Notes: generated by a model not told the origin, from the letters alone. Shown: positions 41,201 to 50,630, counted from the first letter of the stretch. The stretch: DNA of 64,000 bases from Methanobacteriota archaeon (GCA_002720095.2 PBGP02000006.1:1-64000); one strand, 5' to 3'. A program made the numbers and translations.

Positions 41201-44200
41201 TAATGGCTCGGGGGTAAATCAAAGCGATGATATTGTTTGGCATATCCTTAATAATTCTCGGGAAGGCACATGTTCTGATTTTGTTACAGTTTATGTGACA
41301 ATGGCCAGATTGGCAGGAATTCCTGCACGGAAAGTATCAGGATATCTAAATGGTGAACAAACATTAGATGGCTATGAGGTAACCAATCTTAATTCAGCAG
41401 TTTGGGCTGAAATACATCTCCGAAGTGTATCTACGGGACTAGACATGGGTTGGATACCCATTGATCCATGCCCACAGCCTCTTGATATCGAAATGGTAAA
41501 TATGACTTTTAGTCCATTTGAATGGGACCGCAATGGTACCACGAACATTGTGGTTGAAGGAGATTTAGTATATTCAGGTAATGGCACAGGAGTCAATGGA
41601 AATACAATTAGAGCATATTTGGCTGCATCTCCAGAAGAAGAGGGAGGAACAATTTCTACCGATTCGTCAATGTTAATTGGTCAACCTATTTTGACTAATT
41701 CTACAGGTCATTTCATTATTTCCGGTGTACCAAGTGAAGCAGTAATGCCCGGTTTCCAGAAAATTGTAGTTGTCAATTCTGCAGACGGATATATTCCTCC
41801 AAGAGTACATGAGTATCCTGGTCACATTAATGTGACCGATGACAGTATAATTGTCCATACATCATCAACTTCTATTGGACAAGGTGCAACCACTGATTTT
41901 AGTGGTACACTTTCATTGGAAAACTCTCCATTTATCGATATTTCAGAGCTTGCTGAGTTAACCGTTAATCTGGATTATGTTTCTCAAGTATCAGGAGCTG
42001 AGTCTTTATCTACTGGAGTTTCAAGAGATGGCACATGGTCTTTTTCATTAACTTTAGACCCATCTGAACCAATTGGCCCTATTCAATTCACTGTCTCATT
42101 CCTCGGTTGGGAAGATCCTGACGAATCTTATCCTGGTTCGCCATTACACTACCGAAATTCTTCAATTTTGGTTAACGCTACTGTCTCATTGGCACCAAAT
42201 CTGGAGGCGAGCGTGGAAGGTCATGAATTAGATAGTCTAAGGTTACTTGTTGGTAATTTTGTTTACGTAAATGGGTCTGCAAACAGTGCAGGTTCAAGTC
42301 CAACACCGATGGACGGATTATTAGAATTGGGAATTAGAGAAAACGGCTCAGGATTAGAGTATTTAGTTATCTTTAATAAATCTGTTAACGGTAGTTTTGC
42401 AATTTCCCATCTTTTAAATGCGTCTGATATTCTTATTCCTGCTGGTCAGATTGATGTCCGATTACGATTTTATCCTAATTCATTGGATACTACTGATGAT
42501 GCTGATTTGCCAACAGATTACCTTTTACGAAGTTACTTAACATTCGAGATATTTGGTGACCCTCAAAAAAGGGGCACGAATGCAAACGTAGTAATTACGG
42601 CTAGTGATCATAGAGGAATTACTACAGGTCTTAATTTAACTGGAGAGTTTCAACATTCATTCGACGGAGGTTTAGTTGAGACGTCTACGGATCCTGTAAA
42701 CCCAATTGCAGTAACTTGGCTTACTTCGGATACTTTAGTTCCTGGTGATTATATTTTTGAGACTTCATTTTTGGGATCAGAATTATTTGAAGCATCAGTT
42801 GGTCAGGAATCAATTAGGATACAAGGGGAAGCTGAATTAGATGCTTCTTTGGCCTCTAACTGGGTTCATATAGGTGAAGAAGGATATATAGTTGGTCAAT
42901 TAGTAGATTTGAAGAAGAATCCTCCCGGTCAGATTACTGGTAATTCTACTGAAATTATTATTGAAATGTTGACATTGAAAGGTCTTGAAGAATCTATTGT
43001 AGGTAACGGAACATTAGATGTCAACACCGGAGAATTCAATGTTTCCTTTACCTTTCCTTCTGGATTCGCTGCAGGAGTTTATGAATTTTCAATTACTGCA
43101 ATCGGATTAGTCGAACCTGCATATTATTTAATGCCAAACCCAGTAAATATTTCAATCGGGCTTGAATCAGAATTTAAACTAGAGGTTGTAGATTCTGAAG
43201 GTTCCTCACTATCTTCCAACAACATCCTCAATGCTCCATTGAGTGGTGAGTTGGAATTTGGAGTATTTGCGATTGACATTGGTAATAACACTAATGTTTC
43301 TGATAGAGTTATACATGCTATTTTTGATTGGAATGGTACACCTTTGAATTTACCAGATGAAATCACTGAAATGTGGACAATTACTGATGAGAGAGGAGGA
43401 ACTACCGAGATTCCAGGCTCAGCGAATTTTACGTGGTCCATTCCTGGGGGAACCGCTCCTGGAACTTATGTGATGAGAATCTATATTGATGATGATATAG
43501 ATGATTTAATTTCAGATGAAGGAGCTGTAAGATGGTTAGGAAATGAAACATTCGTAGACGTTACCATCCAAGTGCCATCTGCAGTAGTGATAGAATGGAT
43601 ACAACCAGAAGTCACAGCAGGAGCTTTCTTCACAGTTTCAGGGTATGTTGAAGATGGAGATGATAATTCACGGCCATTCAATGGTCCTATTTCTGTTAAG
43701 ATCTACTTTTCAAGTAATGAAGATGAGTTATTGATTGCAAGTTATACAACAAATTCTACGGGATGGTTTAATGTTTCATCTCCGACAGACTCAGCCTTAG
43801 ATGGCGTTGCGAGTGGTGATCGTACTGTTGTAGTGGAAGTGATAAATGGATCAAACATATACTATCTTCCAAGTTCAGTTAATACACTCACCCACATTAC
43901 TGGAGTGTCAGCATTTGTTGAATTGAATCATTCGGCACCAATCATTATCAATAGAGGAGAAACATTGGAGGTTTTCACAAAATTAGTGGAGACTACTGCA
44001 ACATGTTCCTCGTGTCCTTACGATACACCAGTAGATGTACGTTTGAAGAATGAACAAGTATCCTTCCTATTTGATGAAACATGGTTACCAGAGCAGTTAA
44101 CTAACTCTACGGGCGTGGTTGGATTTAATTACGAAATTCCTTACAATCAACCGTTAGGAACTGTAACTTTGACGCTATATTATAACGGTTCTAACGATTT

Positions 44201-47200
44201 ACATTCCATTACCAGAAACCTACCTTCAACAATTGTACGTTCCTTAACAGTGTTAGTTGTTGATCCAATATCAGAAAATCCCGTTGCTGGTAGTAGTTTT
44301 AATATTTCAGGGTCAATTGAATCCGATAATGGCACCTACCTGATGAATAGAAATGGTATACCGCTTATTGCACAAGTAAAGATTACTATGGGAGGTCTAA
44401 ATGTTCAGTACTTAGATGGTAAAATCAATTCAAACGGTACTTGGTTTGCAACAGTATTCGTTGAACCAACCGTAGCTGCTGGAACTTATGAGGTCATAGT
44501 ATCTTACAACCCTCAAGTTCCGTTCTACATCAATAGTTCAAATTTTAGTTCTGTGGATATCCAAGGATACGCAATAATTGATTTTATTGAACCAGGAAAT
44601 TTATTAAATTCAGACAGTAAAAACCGTGGAGATTCTATTGATGTTGTGGTGAGGGTATTAGACAACGCAGGTCAACCTGTACCTAACGCTTTCATAGATG
44701 TTTTTCTCCTAGATACGGCTGAATCTGCATCCACAATCACTAATTCGTCAGGTTTGGGTGAATTAACGATTGATATACCTGAAAACATAGATCCTGGAAT
44801 CTATATCCTGGAAGCATCATGGCTTGGAAACATTGCAGATTTAGGAAGTGTCGGAATTCTAGGAGGGAATGAAACAGTTAACTTTGTAGTATTAGCCTAC
44901 ACAGAGTTGAATCTAGATTCAGTTGAAGGAAGTAGAATTGTTGGAGAAGAAATTTGGATTAACGGAACTTTACTTGATGACGTAGGGAACCCACTTTTAA
45001 ATTCTGAAGGACTTCCTTCAGGAGGATTAGTTAGATTATATGTCGATGGTCTACCTGTTGCCACTGTTATCAGCGATAGTGAATCTGGGTTTTACTCAAT
45101 TGAATACGAATTACCAGAATGGATGATTGCAGGAACTCATGAAATGTTTGTCGAATTTAGTGGAGGGTTTATTTGGATAGAGCCTTATGCTAGTGGGGAT
45201 ATTGAAAATCCAGAGTTCTATTGGAATTCATCAAGTCCAACACCTCAATTAGAATTTGATGTTTATGTTCCAACGGATGTCGTAGTTCTTACGTCTCAAG
45301 GAAGTCAAGTTAATCGCGGTTCAGATTTGATCATAAACGGTACATTAGAGGATATTCAAAATAGAAAATTAGATAATCGAATTATTGAGATCTTTGTGGG
45401 TGGAGATGACGGATCTCCAGATTATTTTGTATCTACTGATGAAGATGGATTTTTCACTGTTTCCTTAAGAGTACCAGAAGATCAATTGTTAGGTGAATTA
45501 GAAATACTTTTGAAATACAATGGAGATGAATTTAATTTGTCATCTGAATCCATTTCAGAATGGTATGTCTACAGCACAACAACAGTTACAATTGATGAAT
45601 TATCTCCCCAGACTTTAGGAGATGAAATTAGAATTACAGGGACTATTTCAGATAATTTAGGCCAACCATTGGATGATCACCAATTAAGGATTTATTTCGA
45701 TGGAATCACAGAAATTGGGATTGTAAATAGCTCTGAAGATGGAAGTTGGTCTTTCAGCTGGGTCATAGTTGAAGGTACTTCATGGGGAGAGCATCAGATA
45801 AGTGTTATTTCCAAAGAACAGGCTTACTATCGTGAGAGTATTGCGGAGACATCTTTGTTTGTTGCTCACCGAAGTGCCATAGAATATAGCGTAGAACAAG
45901 ACTCAGTCATTAGGGGAGGAAGTTGGAATATCTCAGGAGTACTATTTGATGATGATGATTTGTCAAAAACAGGTCTCGGAAATGAAACATTACTCTTATA
46001 TCTCGATGGAGTTTTAGTACAGCCGCTAATAGTTACTGAATCAGATGGAACTTGGAATTATGAGTTACCTGTCGACATATCCCTAGATAGGGGAGAACAT
46101 GTAATTTTGATTGAATTCGAAGGTACAATAAATCATATTGGGAGCTCAGATGAACAGATAGTATTTACTTGGTCTGAAGTTGAAATGAAATTCTCTGAAT
46201 TGTCATCTGACTACAGTGTCCGTTCGTCAGAGGAATTCCCGATAGAAATTTATGGAGAGATTTCAGAAATTGGTGGTGATAATTACAAGTTTTCTAATTT
46301 ATCACTCTCACTTTTAACCGAAGAAGGGGTCTCAATTTCAAGTGAATTAAATTGGACAGTCATAGGAACTCAATTATTCTACATTAACGCTAAAGCACCA
46401 ATTACATTGAATCCTGGAAATGTAATATTGGTTGTTGATTTCCCTGGGTCTGATGATAATTATCTAATGCCATCATCAAAGAATATCACAATATTAATCA
46501 AAGTTGATGCTACATTCCAAACAACTATTCAACCAATTATTTTAGGAGATAATGAAGATATTTATGGTAATGTATCTGTAATAGCTGATGATAATGGAGA
46601 AGTTCTAGATGGAATTAGTGTTATTCTTACTCTCTCAAATGAATCAGGTGAATTAGTTACTAGAACTCTGATAACAAACGAGTTGGGCTTTGCTGAGATA
46701 ATTTTGGAAAATAAACCGTCTTATTCTGATACAACAACTTACGGAGCAGTAACCTTAAAAATCACGTCTGATGATTCAAGAATTTCTAACAAGTCTCTCG
46801 TGACTTTACAGTCTGAGATTTCAGAGTCTTTAGTTTACCAGTCAACAACTGTAGAAAGTAATTCTTCTGTTTATGTTGGTGGATCTTTGATTGGGTTTAT
46901 TTTACTTGGACTGGTTGGAGTTTTATGGTATCGCAGGAGAAAACAAGACGTTTTAGATGAAATTGCAAGCATATTTAGTTACACAGCAGAACTATTAGCA
47001 CACGGAGATGAGATTAGAGAATCAATTTTCCATTGTTATGAAGACTTATGTAAAGTTTTGACCAAACACGGCTATCTTAGAAGAGACTTTGAAACTGTTC
47101 GGGAATTTGAAATGGCTTTGAGAAGCGCTCTTCCAATTCGTGATAGCTTTTTAATTGAATTAGATAATGTTTTTGAAGAAGCTAGATATTCTAGACATGA

Positions 47201-47315
47201 GTTGAATTCACAAGATGCTTTAAGGGCTCAATCTGCATTAGAGGGCGTACAAAGTGAATTAAGTAGAATGAATGTTGGAAAAGGGAACAGAGAAGAAATG
47301 AAACCAGAAACTTAA
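38298..47315 (+). CDS. Giant surface protein: Ca-binding repeats, transglutaminase fold, Ig-like repeats, DUF4129-like tail
   Basis: About 3000 residues. A signal segment lies after an in-frame ATG at 38403 (NLLLVKQKRSFFMILLLLG), which may be the true start. 38517-40580 encodes many DxDGDG loops of thrombospondin-3/EF-type with stray cysteines. A transglutaminase-like domain follows, with Cys at 41271 (GTCSDFVTV), His at 41413 (WAEIHL) and Asp near 41463 (PIDPC), in the papain-like order. 41500-46840 codes for roughly fifteen Ig-like or CARDB-like beta repeats with many N-x-S/T sites. A single membrane helix (about 46870-46935, GGSLIGFILLGLVGVLWYRRR) leads to a cytoplasmic helical domain resembling DUF4129, a usual partner of transglutaminase domains in bacteria. 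Possible roles are protein cross-linking or cleavage at the cell surface; not shown. Confidence 0.85.
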   Translation: MNNVPFHLIPSLYGSSWGDMIPHTVMQSGRDRENGMNLLLVKQKRSFFMILLLLGVTFTTIQFASWQAMASSDQDGDGLITSIEYLLNTQIQNWDSDGDDLPDGWEWKYGLNPLSALVGDNGQTGDPDNDQLTNLQEYSYGIPANWDDPNTPDILDNGVWWNGTVPVNNWNEEGALQYNQPQCGDAGSDGNGAVILCDEDPVGDICSDGFDNDGDGQIDSQDPDNDGDAVCGSDDDDGDGLIDEDPYGWDTDADGLNDGWEVANGLDPTDPTGSNGGQGDPDGDGMVNLYEFINPSWDTQCNSADCFVPGPPPNQLTETESPCNPVTGDGPNGCANSVAEVDGNTQTNPNNPDTDGDGITDGDEVNIWLTDPTEADTDGDGITDGTEVNSGYGNPSLSTDPRNNNTDGDAWDDGEEDTNFNGQIDGNESDPTRREDTGDFDEDGIENWEENLTCTEWNNADTDYGGVSDGDELNPLHGTDPCDSLIDEETSIISWSSSDFILTISDATAFNPSGGRAWYQSTNGDLTEFSFSSISGNQLIGVGLPPTSGDIVVAKDGSWCRMDAESDGSISTSRQYCDDDFFDTDGDGLADWQERTGFFGFFSNHTNIDSDDDGQNDFDEVFGATDPLIPCENSLDDDGDGVNNYFESTTGCNLVYIGVLSGGNDNYVTDPLIFDTDNGGVGDLQEYFDGTNPEDVPSDDINPQDTDGDGIPDSIENITGTDWRNPDTDGGGLSDYIECPPQFWSTLCNGSGFDPFDPTDDVTDEDVVFWANSSSAFLDVNSPYYWRVNTYDNYTGGGYGIDSISRSKESISPNYLNTTWIADTSYSNGTNTWILEFNSPISGGLPVPMPHNWEALEVWSDATADLSRWDRVSTLTADGDPLFGLTTQAKQLWYDDVDFADSEPNIPSPLELELPTYFSDVNSKESIVSSITQEVISESGETSGYGIANALSEHLRQGNESLFYQINFNGSGVNQSDDIVWHILNNSREGTCSDFVTVYVTMARLAGIPARKVSGYLNGEQTLDGYEVTNLNSAVWAEIHLRSVSTGLDMGWIPIDPCPQPLDIEMVNMTFSPFEWDRNGTTNIVVEGDLVYSGNGTGVNGNTIRAYLAASPEEEGGTISTDSSMLIGQPILTNSTGHFIISGVPSEAVMPGFQKIVVVNSADGYIPPRVHEYPGHINVTDDSIIVHTSSTSIGQGATTDFSGTLSLENSPFIDISELAELTVNLDYVSQVSGAESLSTGVSRDGTWSFSLTLDPSEPIGPIQFTVSFLGWEDPDESYPGSPLHYRNSSILVNATVSLAPNLEASVEGHELDSLRLLVGNFVYVNGSANSAGSSPTPMDGLLELGIRENGSGLEYLVIFNKSVNGSFAISHLLNASDILIPAGQIDVRLRFYPNSLDTTDDADLPTDYLLRSYLTFEIFGDPQKRGTNANVVITASDHRGITTGLNLTGEFQHSFDGGLVETSTDPVNPIAVTWLTSDTLVPGDYIFETSFLGSELFEASVGQESIRIQGEAELDASLASNWVHIGEEGYIVGQLVDLKKNPPGQITGNSTEIIIEMLTLKGLEESIVGNGTLDVNTGEFNVSFTFPSGFAAGVYEFSITAIGLVEPAYYLMPNPVNISIGLESEFKLEVVDSEGSSLSSNNILNAPLSGELEFGVFAIDIGNNTNVSDRVIHAIFDWNGTPLNLPDEITEMWTITDERGGTTEIPGSANFTWSIPGGTAPGTYVMRIYIDDDIDDLISDEGAVRWLGNETFVDVTIQVPSAVVIEWIQPEVTAGAFFTVSGYVEDGDDNSRPFNGPISVKIYFSSNEDELLIASYTTNSTGWFNVSSPTDSALDGVASGDRTVVVEVINGSNIYYLPSSVNTLTHITGVSAFVELNHSAPIIINRGETLEVFTKLVETTATCSSCPYDTPVDVRLKNEQVSFLFDETWLPEQLTNSTGVVGFNYEIPYNQPLGTVTLTLYYNGSNDLHSITRNLPSTIVRSLTVLVVDPISENPVAGSSFNISGSIESDNGTYLMNRNGIPLIAQVKITMGGLNVQYLDGKINSNGTWFATVFVEPTVAAGTYEVIVSYNPQVPFYINSSNFSSVDIQGYAIIDFIEPGNLLNSDSKNRGDSIDVVVRVLDNAGQPVPNAFIDVFLLDTAESASTITNSSGLGELTIDIPENIDPGIYILEASWLGNIADLGSVGILGGNETVNFVVLAYTELNLDSVEGSRIVGEEIWINGTLLDDVGNPLLNSEGLPSGGLVRLYVDGLPVATVISDSESGFYSIEYELPEWMIAGTHEMFVEFSGGFIWIEPYASGDIENPEFYWNSSSPTPQLEFDVYVPTDVVVLTSQGSQVNRGSDLIINGTLEDIQNRKLDNRIIEIFVGGDDGSPDYFVSTDEDGFFTVSLRVPEDQLLGELEILLKYNGDEFNLSSESISEWYVYSTTTVTIDELSPQTLGDEIRITGTISDNLGQPLDDHQLRIYFDGITEIGIVNSSEDGSWSFSWVIVEGTSWGEHQISVISKEQAYYRESIAETSLFVAHRSAIEYSVEQDSVIRGGSWNISGVLFDDDDLSKTGLGNETLLLYLDGVLVQPLIVTESDGTWNYELPVDISLDRGEHVILIEFEGTINHIGSSDEQIVFTWSEVEMKFSELSSDYSVRSSEEFPIEIYGEISEIGGDNYKFSNLSLSLLTEEGVSISSELNWTVIGTQLFYINAKAPITLNPGNVILVVDFPGSDDNYLMPSSKNITILIKVDATFQTTIQPIILGDNEDIYGNVSVIADDNGEVLDGISVILTLSNESGELVTRTLITNELGFAEIILENKPSYSDTTTYGAVTLKITSDDSRISNKSLVTLQSEISESLVYQSTTVESNSSVYVGGSLIGFILLGLVGVLWYRRRKQDVLDEIASIFSYTAELLAHGDEIRESIFHCYEDLCKVLTKHGYLRRDFETVREFEMALRSALPIRDSFLIELDNVFEEARYSRHELNSQDALRAQSALEGVQSELSRMNVGKGNREEMKPET

Positions 47316-47316
47316 T

Positions 47317-47814
47317 TCAAAATGTAATAATCAAGTTGTTAGTTGACCAGTTTCCTTCTAGTTTATTGGTAGACTTGGGTAATAGAAACGTACGAATTAT
47401 TTGGTTTTGATCCAATTCAGGAGTATTGATTGAAAGTTTAATTGCCCAATTAGATTCAATTCGTGAGTACTCAATATTCACATTTTCTTTTGAAATACCT
47501 TTGAATGGTAATTGTAATCTTCTATCACTAATATTGCCATTGAATTCATTAGCAATCGATTCAATAGAAATTGCTTTAAGATTTTCATTATGTTTTTCAG
47601 GGTTCATTCCAGAGAATTCAATCAATAGGTTTTGATTATCTATTGTCTCTTGGAGATGTTGAGCTTGTTCAAAAAAAACTTTATGCAATTCTTCGGGAGA
47701 AACACCAAGAGTTTGAATATTCGGGATAAATGTATCTATTTTGTCATCATCTTTAGTATTCAATTCAAGTGGCTGCCATTCTATCCCCATACAATACCCT
47801 CTAGATGGTCTCAT
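47317..47814 (-). CDS. Unknown protein, possibly with Hsp20/CS-like C-terminal half
   Basis: 165 residues. The second half (RRLQLPFKGISKENVNIEYS and on, ending in a strand-rich stretch) has a beta-sandwich flavour reminiscent of small heat-shock or CS domains, but no firm motif is seen. The N-terminal half is mostly helical. It lies 1 base after the helicase stop region on the same strand, so the two probably share a transcript, and it converges with the giant protein gene. Confidence 0.6.
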   Translation of the reverse strand: MRPSRGYCMGIEWQPLELNTKDDDKIDTFIPNIQTLGVSPEELHKVFFEQAQHLQETIDNQNLLIEFSGMNPEKHNENLKAISIESIANEFNGNISDRRLQLPFKGISKENVNIEYSRIESNWAIKLSINTPELDQNQIIRTFLLPKSTNKLEGNWSTNNLIITF

Positions 47815-47815
47815 T

Positions 47816-49780
47816 TCAACTTCTCTGTTTTCTAGTGAAAAACCTTTCTATATATCTTCTGGTAGATTCACTATCGTTGCAAATTAATGGATTAAAATTC
47901 AGTGCATGGCATTTTCGGTAACTTAGATCTAAATGTCTACTATCCAGTAAAATGATAAATGCCCGATCCTTACTTGATCTGATAGGTCTTCCCATGGCTT
48001 GAATCACTGAATTTATTGCTGGTTGCGTAGAAGCATAAAGCCATCCTTTATTTTTCCCAAATTTATTATCTAAGAATCCCCTTAGTGCATCAGAGAAAAC
48101 GCTAGGCGGAGGTACGGGAATTCCAATACATACTACTGCATCGAGAATGTTATTTTGATAATCAATACCTTCAGAGAGTTTACCTCCGAAAACTCCAGCT
48201 AACAATATTTTTTGTTTGCTGTGCCTGTATTTTTCTAAGTCAGGAATAATTTGATCAATCTCTGACTTTTTCCAATCACTTTTTTCTTTAATTACCAATC
48301 TGTTCGGCCAACCTTCATTATCAACAAATTCGTCTAGGAGCTTGTAACTTGGGGCAAAAACAGCAATATGTCCGGGTGTTTCCTTGGCGACAGAGTAAAT
48401 ATGCTCACATATTTTCCGTGTATTTTCAGGTCCTCTCTGTCTATATTGTGTGGTTACATTTGTTGCTACTGAGATTGGTTTATTGTGGCTTTCAAAAGGA
48501 GATGTATACTCACTATGAGATACATTTTCCAATGTGTTTAGTCCTAATATATCAGAATACATTGTAGGTGGGTAGAGTGTCCCAGACATCAGAATTGAGC
48601 CTGCAGACTTTGAAAAAATAGGTTTTGAAATTATGCTTGGATCCAATAAGTGACAAGATATTTTCCCAGCTTTTTCATCATTATAGACAATGACTAACTC
48701 TTTTTTATCTTCAAAATCAATAAGGGTATCAATCAGCGCAGCAATTCTCCAGCAAGACAATTCTTTTCCGTCATTATCTACAACTACCTTATTCAACATT
48801 TTTGAAAAATGTAACAGTGCATCTTCATTAGAATTATATATCTCATTAGGTAACATACTATCTAAAAAGATTTTCATCAGTTCATTAGAATATATTCTTT
48901 TTTCTTTTGTGTTATTTCCAATATTATCTTTCCATTTAACAAAGTACTTTAGTAAATTTTTTTCTAGATTCTCAAGTGATTTAAAAATAAGTTCCCATAA
49001 CGCCTCTTCACTCTTAGATTGCAGATACCCCATATACTCCTCAACTTCATATTTGCAATGTGTTACAGTCTGTTTCGTGAGAGTTCTTTCTAGTCCCTTC
49101 CTAATTCGGTTAGGTAAATTATGCGCTTCATCAACTACAAGAATTATATCTTCTAAACTGACTCCTAACCCAGGAAGAGAACTTTCTCTTACGTTTTTAA
49201 TAAATAAATGATTATAATCACAAACTACTACATCTGCATCTTTTGCACAATTTCTGAGTGCTTTATAAGGACATAGTAGCTTACTTTGGGATTTAGTAAT
49301 CACCTCATTTACATGCAATGGTTTTTCAAGAATTTCTTCACAGAATATTTCATATTTTGTTTCTTTACCTTTCGAAATACCTCCCTCACAATTGCATTTA
49401 CCACTATAAGAATCTAATTCAATACACATTGATTGTCTCCCAATTAAATCAACACATTTTACATTTTTGAAATCTAAAGAAGCATTAATCTCTTTTATTG
49501 TTTCAATCACAATTCTATGTTGAGATTGTCTTCCAGTCAAGAAAAATATTTTTTTATTATCTGACAGTGATAAAATTTCAAGTGCTGCTGCTAATGAAGC
49601 AGCTGTTTTTCCTATCCCTGTTGGTGCAGCGGCAAGATGGTGACCGTTTTTTTCCAAAGCATTTATACAATCTTCAAGCATTTCATCCTGACCTTCACGA
49701 AGTTCATGGTGTGCAAAGAATTTACTTTGCTTTACTTTACTTTGTTCTGCCACATTATACTGTAAATGCCTACCGACCAA
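47816..49780 (-). CDS. XPD/DinG-like superfamily 2 DNA helicase with FeS cluster
   Basis: 654 residues. Walker A is APTGIGKTAAS near residue 53, and the DEAH box is VVDEAHNLP. Between them several cysteines (MCIEL, GKCNC, EIFC, LLCPYK, RNCAKD) fit the 4Fe-4S domain of XPD-type helicases, and AMGRPIRSSKDRAF is helicase motif VI. It would unwind DNA 5' to 3' in repair or transcription-linked processes. DinG and XPD cannot be told apart from sequence alone. Upstream is the GC-rich locus. Confidence 0.93.
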   Translation of the reverse strand: MVGRHLQYNVAEQSKVKQSKFFAHHELREGQDEMLEDCINALEKNGHHLAAAPTGIGKTAASLAAALEILSLSDNKKIFFLTGRQSQHRIVIETIKEINASLDFKNVKCVDLIGRQSMCIELDSYSGKCNCEGGISKGKETKYEIFCEEILEKPLHVNEVITKSQSKLLCPYKALRNCAKDADVVVCDYNHLFIKNVRESSLPGLGVSLEDIILVVDEAHNLPNRIRKGLERTLTKQTVTHCKYEVEEYMGYLQSKSEEALWELIFKSLENLEKNLLKYFVKWKDNIGNNTKEKRIYSNELMKIFLDSMLPNEIYNSNEDALLHFSKMLNKVVVDNDGKELSCWRIAALIDTLIDFEDKKELVIVYNDEKAGKISCHLLDPSIISKPIFSKSAGSILMSGTLYPPTMYSDILGLNTLENVSHSEYTSPFESHNKPISVATNVTTQYRQRGPENTRKICEHIYSVAKETPGHIAVFAPSYKLLDEFVDNEGWPNRLVIKEKSDWKKSEIDQIIPDLEKYRHSKQKILLAGVFGGKLSEGIDYQNNILDAVVCIGIPVPPPSVFSDALRGFLDNKFGKNKGWLYASTQPAINSVIQAMGRPIRSSKDRAFIILLDSRHLDLSYRKCHALNFNPLICNDSESTRRYIERFFTRKQRS

Positions 49781-49815
49781 AAGGTTTCTTGGTATATTTA
49801 GTTTATTTTTATCCT

Positions 49816-50007
49816 TTAACTAGCTGGTGGTGGCCCGCCCTTAGGTCCACCTCCGCTGGGGGAAGCGGAGGTGGTGGCCGGGGTTGAAAATGAATTTGTT
49901 GTCTTTCTTGAACGTTTGAGTAACCATGAGAAATTCATGCCGTTTGAATTGAGCGAAGGAGGGGCTGCAAGCCCCTCCGACCCTCTTTTGTGCATCCCAT
50001 CTCCCAT
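49816..50007 (-). other. GC-rich structured locus: candidate small RNA or 63-aa ORF
   Basis: This 190-base stretch is much richer in G and C than its surroundings and contains two strong hairpins: an 11-pair perfect stem CCACCTCCGCT/AGCGGAGGTGG (49847-49874 region) and an 8-pair stem GGAGGGGC/GCCCCTCC (about 49958-49978). GGCCACCACC occurs twice on the minus strand. A TATA box (complement of 50028-50037) lies 25 bases before position 50007. The minus strand is open for 63 codons from an ATG at 50007, with a Gly/Pro-rich end; a second frame is also open. Strong stems and no recognisable protein family favour a structured RNA. I do not match it to SRP, RNase P or other named RNA. Confidence 0.45.
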
Positions 50008-50022
50008 TTGGCTTCCTCCTAT

Positions 50023-50397
50023 TCACCTTTTATATGAACGGTGTTTACTGATGTCATCAACAGCACTTTGTGCTTTTTCTTCCAGTTTTGCCGTAAGATT
50101 ATCTAACTGTTCAACTGATTGTTTAAGATAATCGTTTAATGCAATCTTGATTATTGAATTTGGTTCGTTGCCTGTAATTTGGTATAGTAACTTTAACTGT
50201 TTTCTAATTTCAGCACCCAATACAATACTTACTCTTTCCTGTCCCGGTAACTCTGGAGAGTTCGTTAGAAAATATCCTAAAGCTTTTCTTAACAAATCAC
50301 TCCGATTTCTAATTCCTTCCAAGCCAATTCTTTGATCAATAGATGCTAGTTCATCATCTGATAATCTTAGGCTAACTAAGTTACTATTGCCGCTCAA
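50023..50397 (-). CDS. Tandem ribbon-helix-helix DNA-binding protein
   Basis: 124 residues with two RHH-like segments: NLVSLRLSDDELASIDQRI with the following RSDLLRKAL (about 6-45), and RVSIVLGAEIRKQL with NSIIKIALNDYL (about 54-95). RHH domains normally pair as dimers, so two in one chain would form the fold internally. The frame is open up to TTG 50430, but GAGGAG lies 6 bases before a TTG at 50397, which I take as the start. A TATA-like ATTATATATA (complement of about 50433-50442) precedes it. A likely transcription regulator with unknown targets. Confidence 0.75.
   Translation of the reverse strand: MSGNSNLVSLRLSDDELASIDQRIGLEGIRNRSDLLRKALGYFLTNSPELPGQERVSIVLGAEIRKQLKLLYQITGNEPNSIIKIALNDYLKQSVEQLDNLTAKLEEKAQSAVDDISKHRSYKR
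50028..50037 (-). promoter_or_regulatory. TATA-type promoter for the GC-rich locus
   Basis: CATATAAAAG on the minus strand is centred 25 bases upstream of position 50007. It lies around the last codons of the tandem RHH gene. The spacing fits a leaderless or RNA start at about 50006. Confidence 0.5.
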
Positions 50398-50430
50398 GCT
50401 ACTCTCCTCAAAACTCTGAGACTTAAACAA

Positions 50431-50630
50431 GTATATATAATTGTACTACAATATGTAATACTATTGAATTACAAATAATCTTTAAGTCTACAAATTAACT
50501 TTTTTTAAAGGTAAATTTCTTTTAAATCTCAAAAATGTAATACAAAAATTTGTTGTAAAAGTAACTAAAAAATGATGATGAGGATTTTTTACCTGTCGAA
50601 AAATGTATTAATATTGTATTATTTTTACGA
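50431..50630. other. AT-rich divergent promoter gap
   Basis: 200 bases without a gene between the RHH gene and the TerB-like gene. It is very AT-rich, with several TATA-like blocks, and the word TGTAATAC or close variants (GTAATAC, GTACTAC, TGTAATAC) recurs at about 50444-50462 and 50537-50544. These could be operator sites for the neighbouring RHH protein. No further gene is seen. Confidence 0.4.

Noticed and set aside
49816-50007. GC-rich locus as SRP RNA or RNase P RNA
   Set aside because: I looked for the GGAA tetraloop context of SRP helix 8 and for the conserved RNase P blocks and did not find them.
49871-50131. Plus-strand 86-codon frame across the GC-rich locus
   Set aside because: It overlaps the RHH gene end on the opposite strand and no start signal or family is seen.
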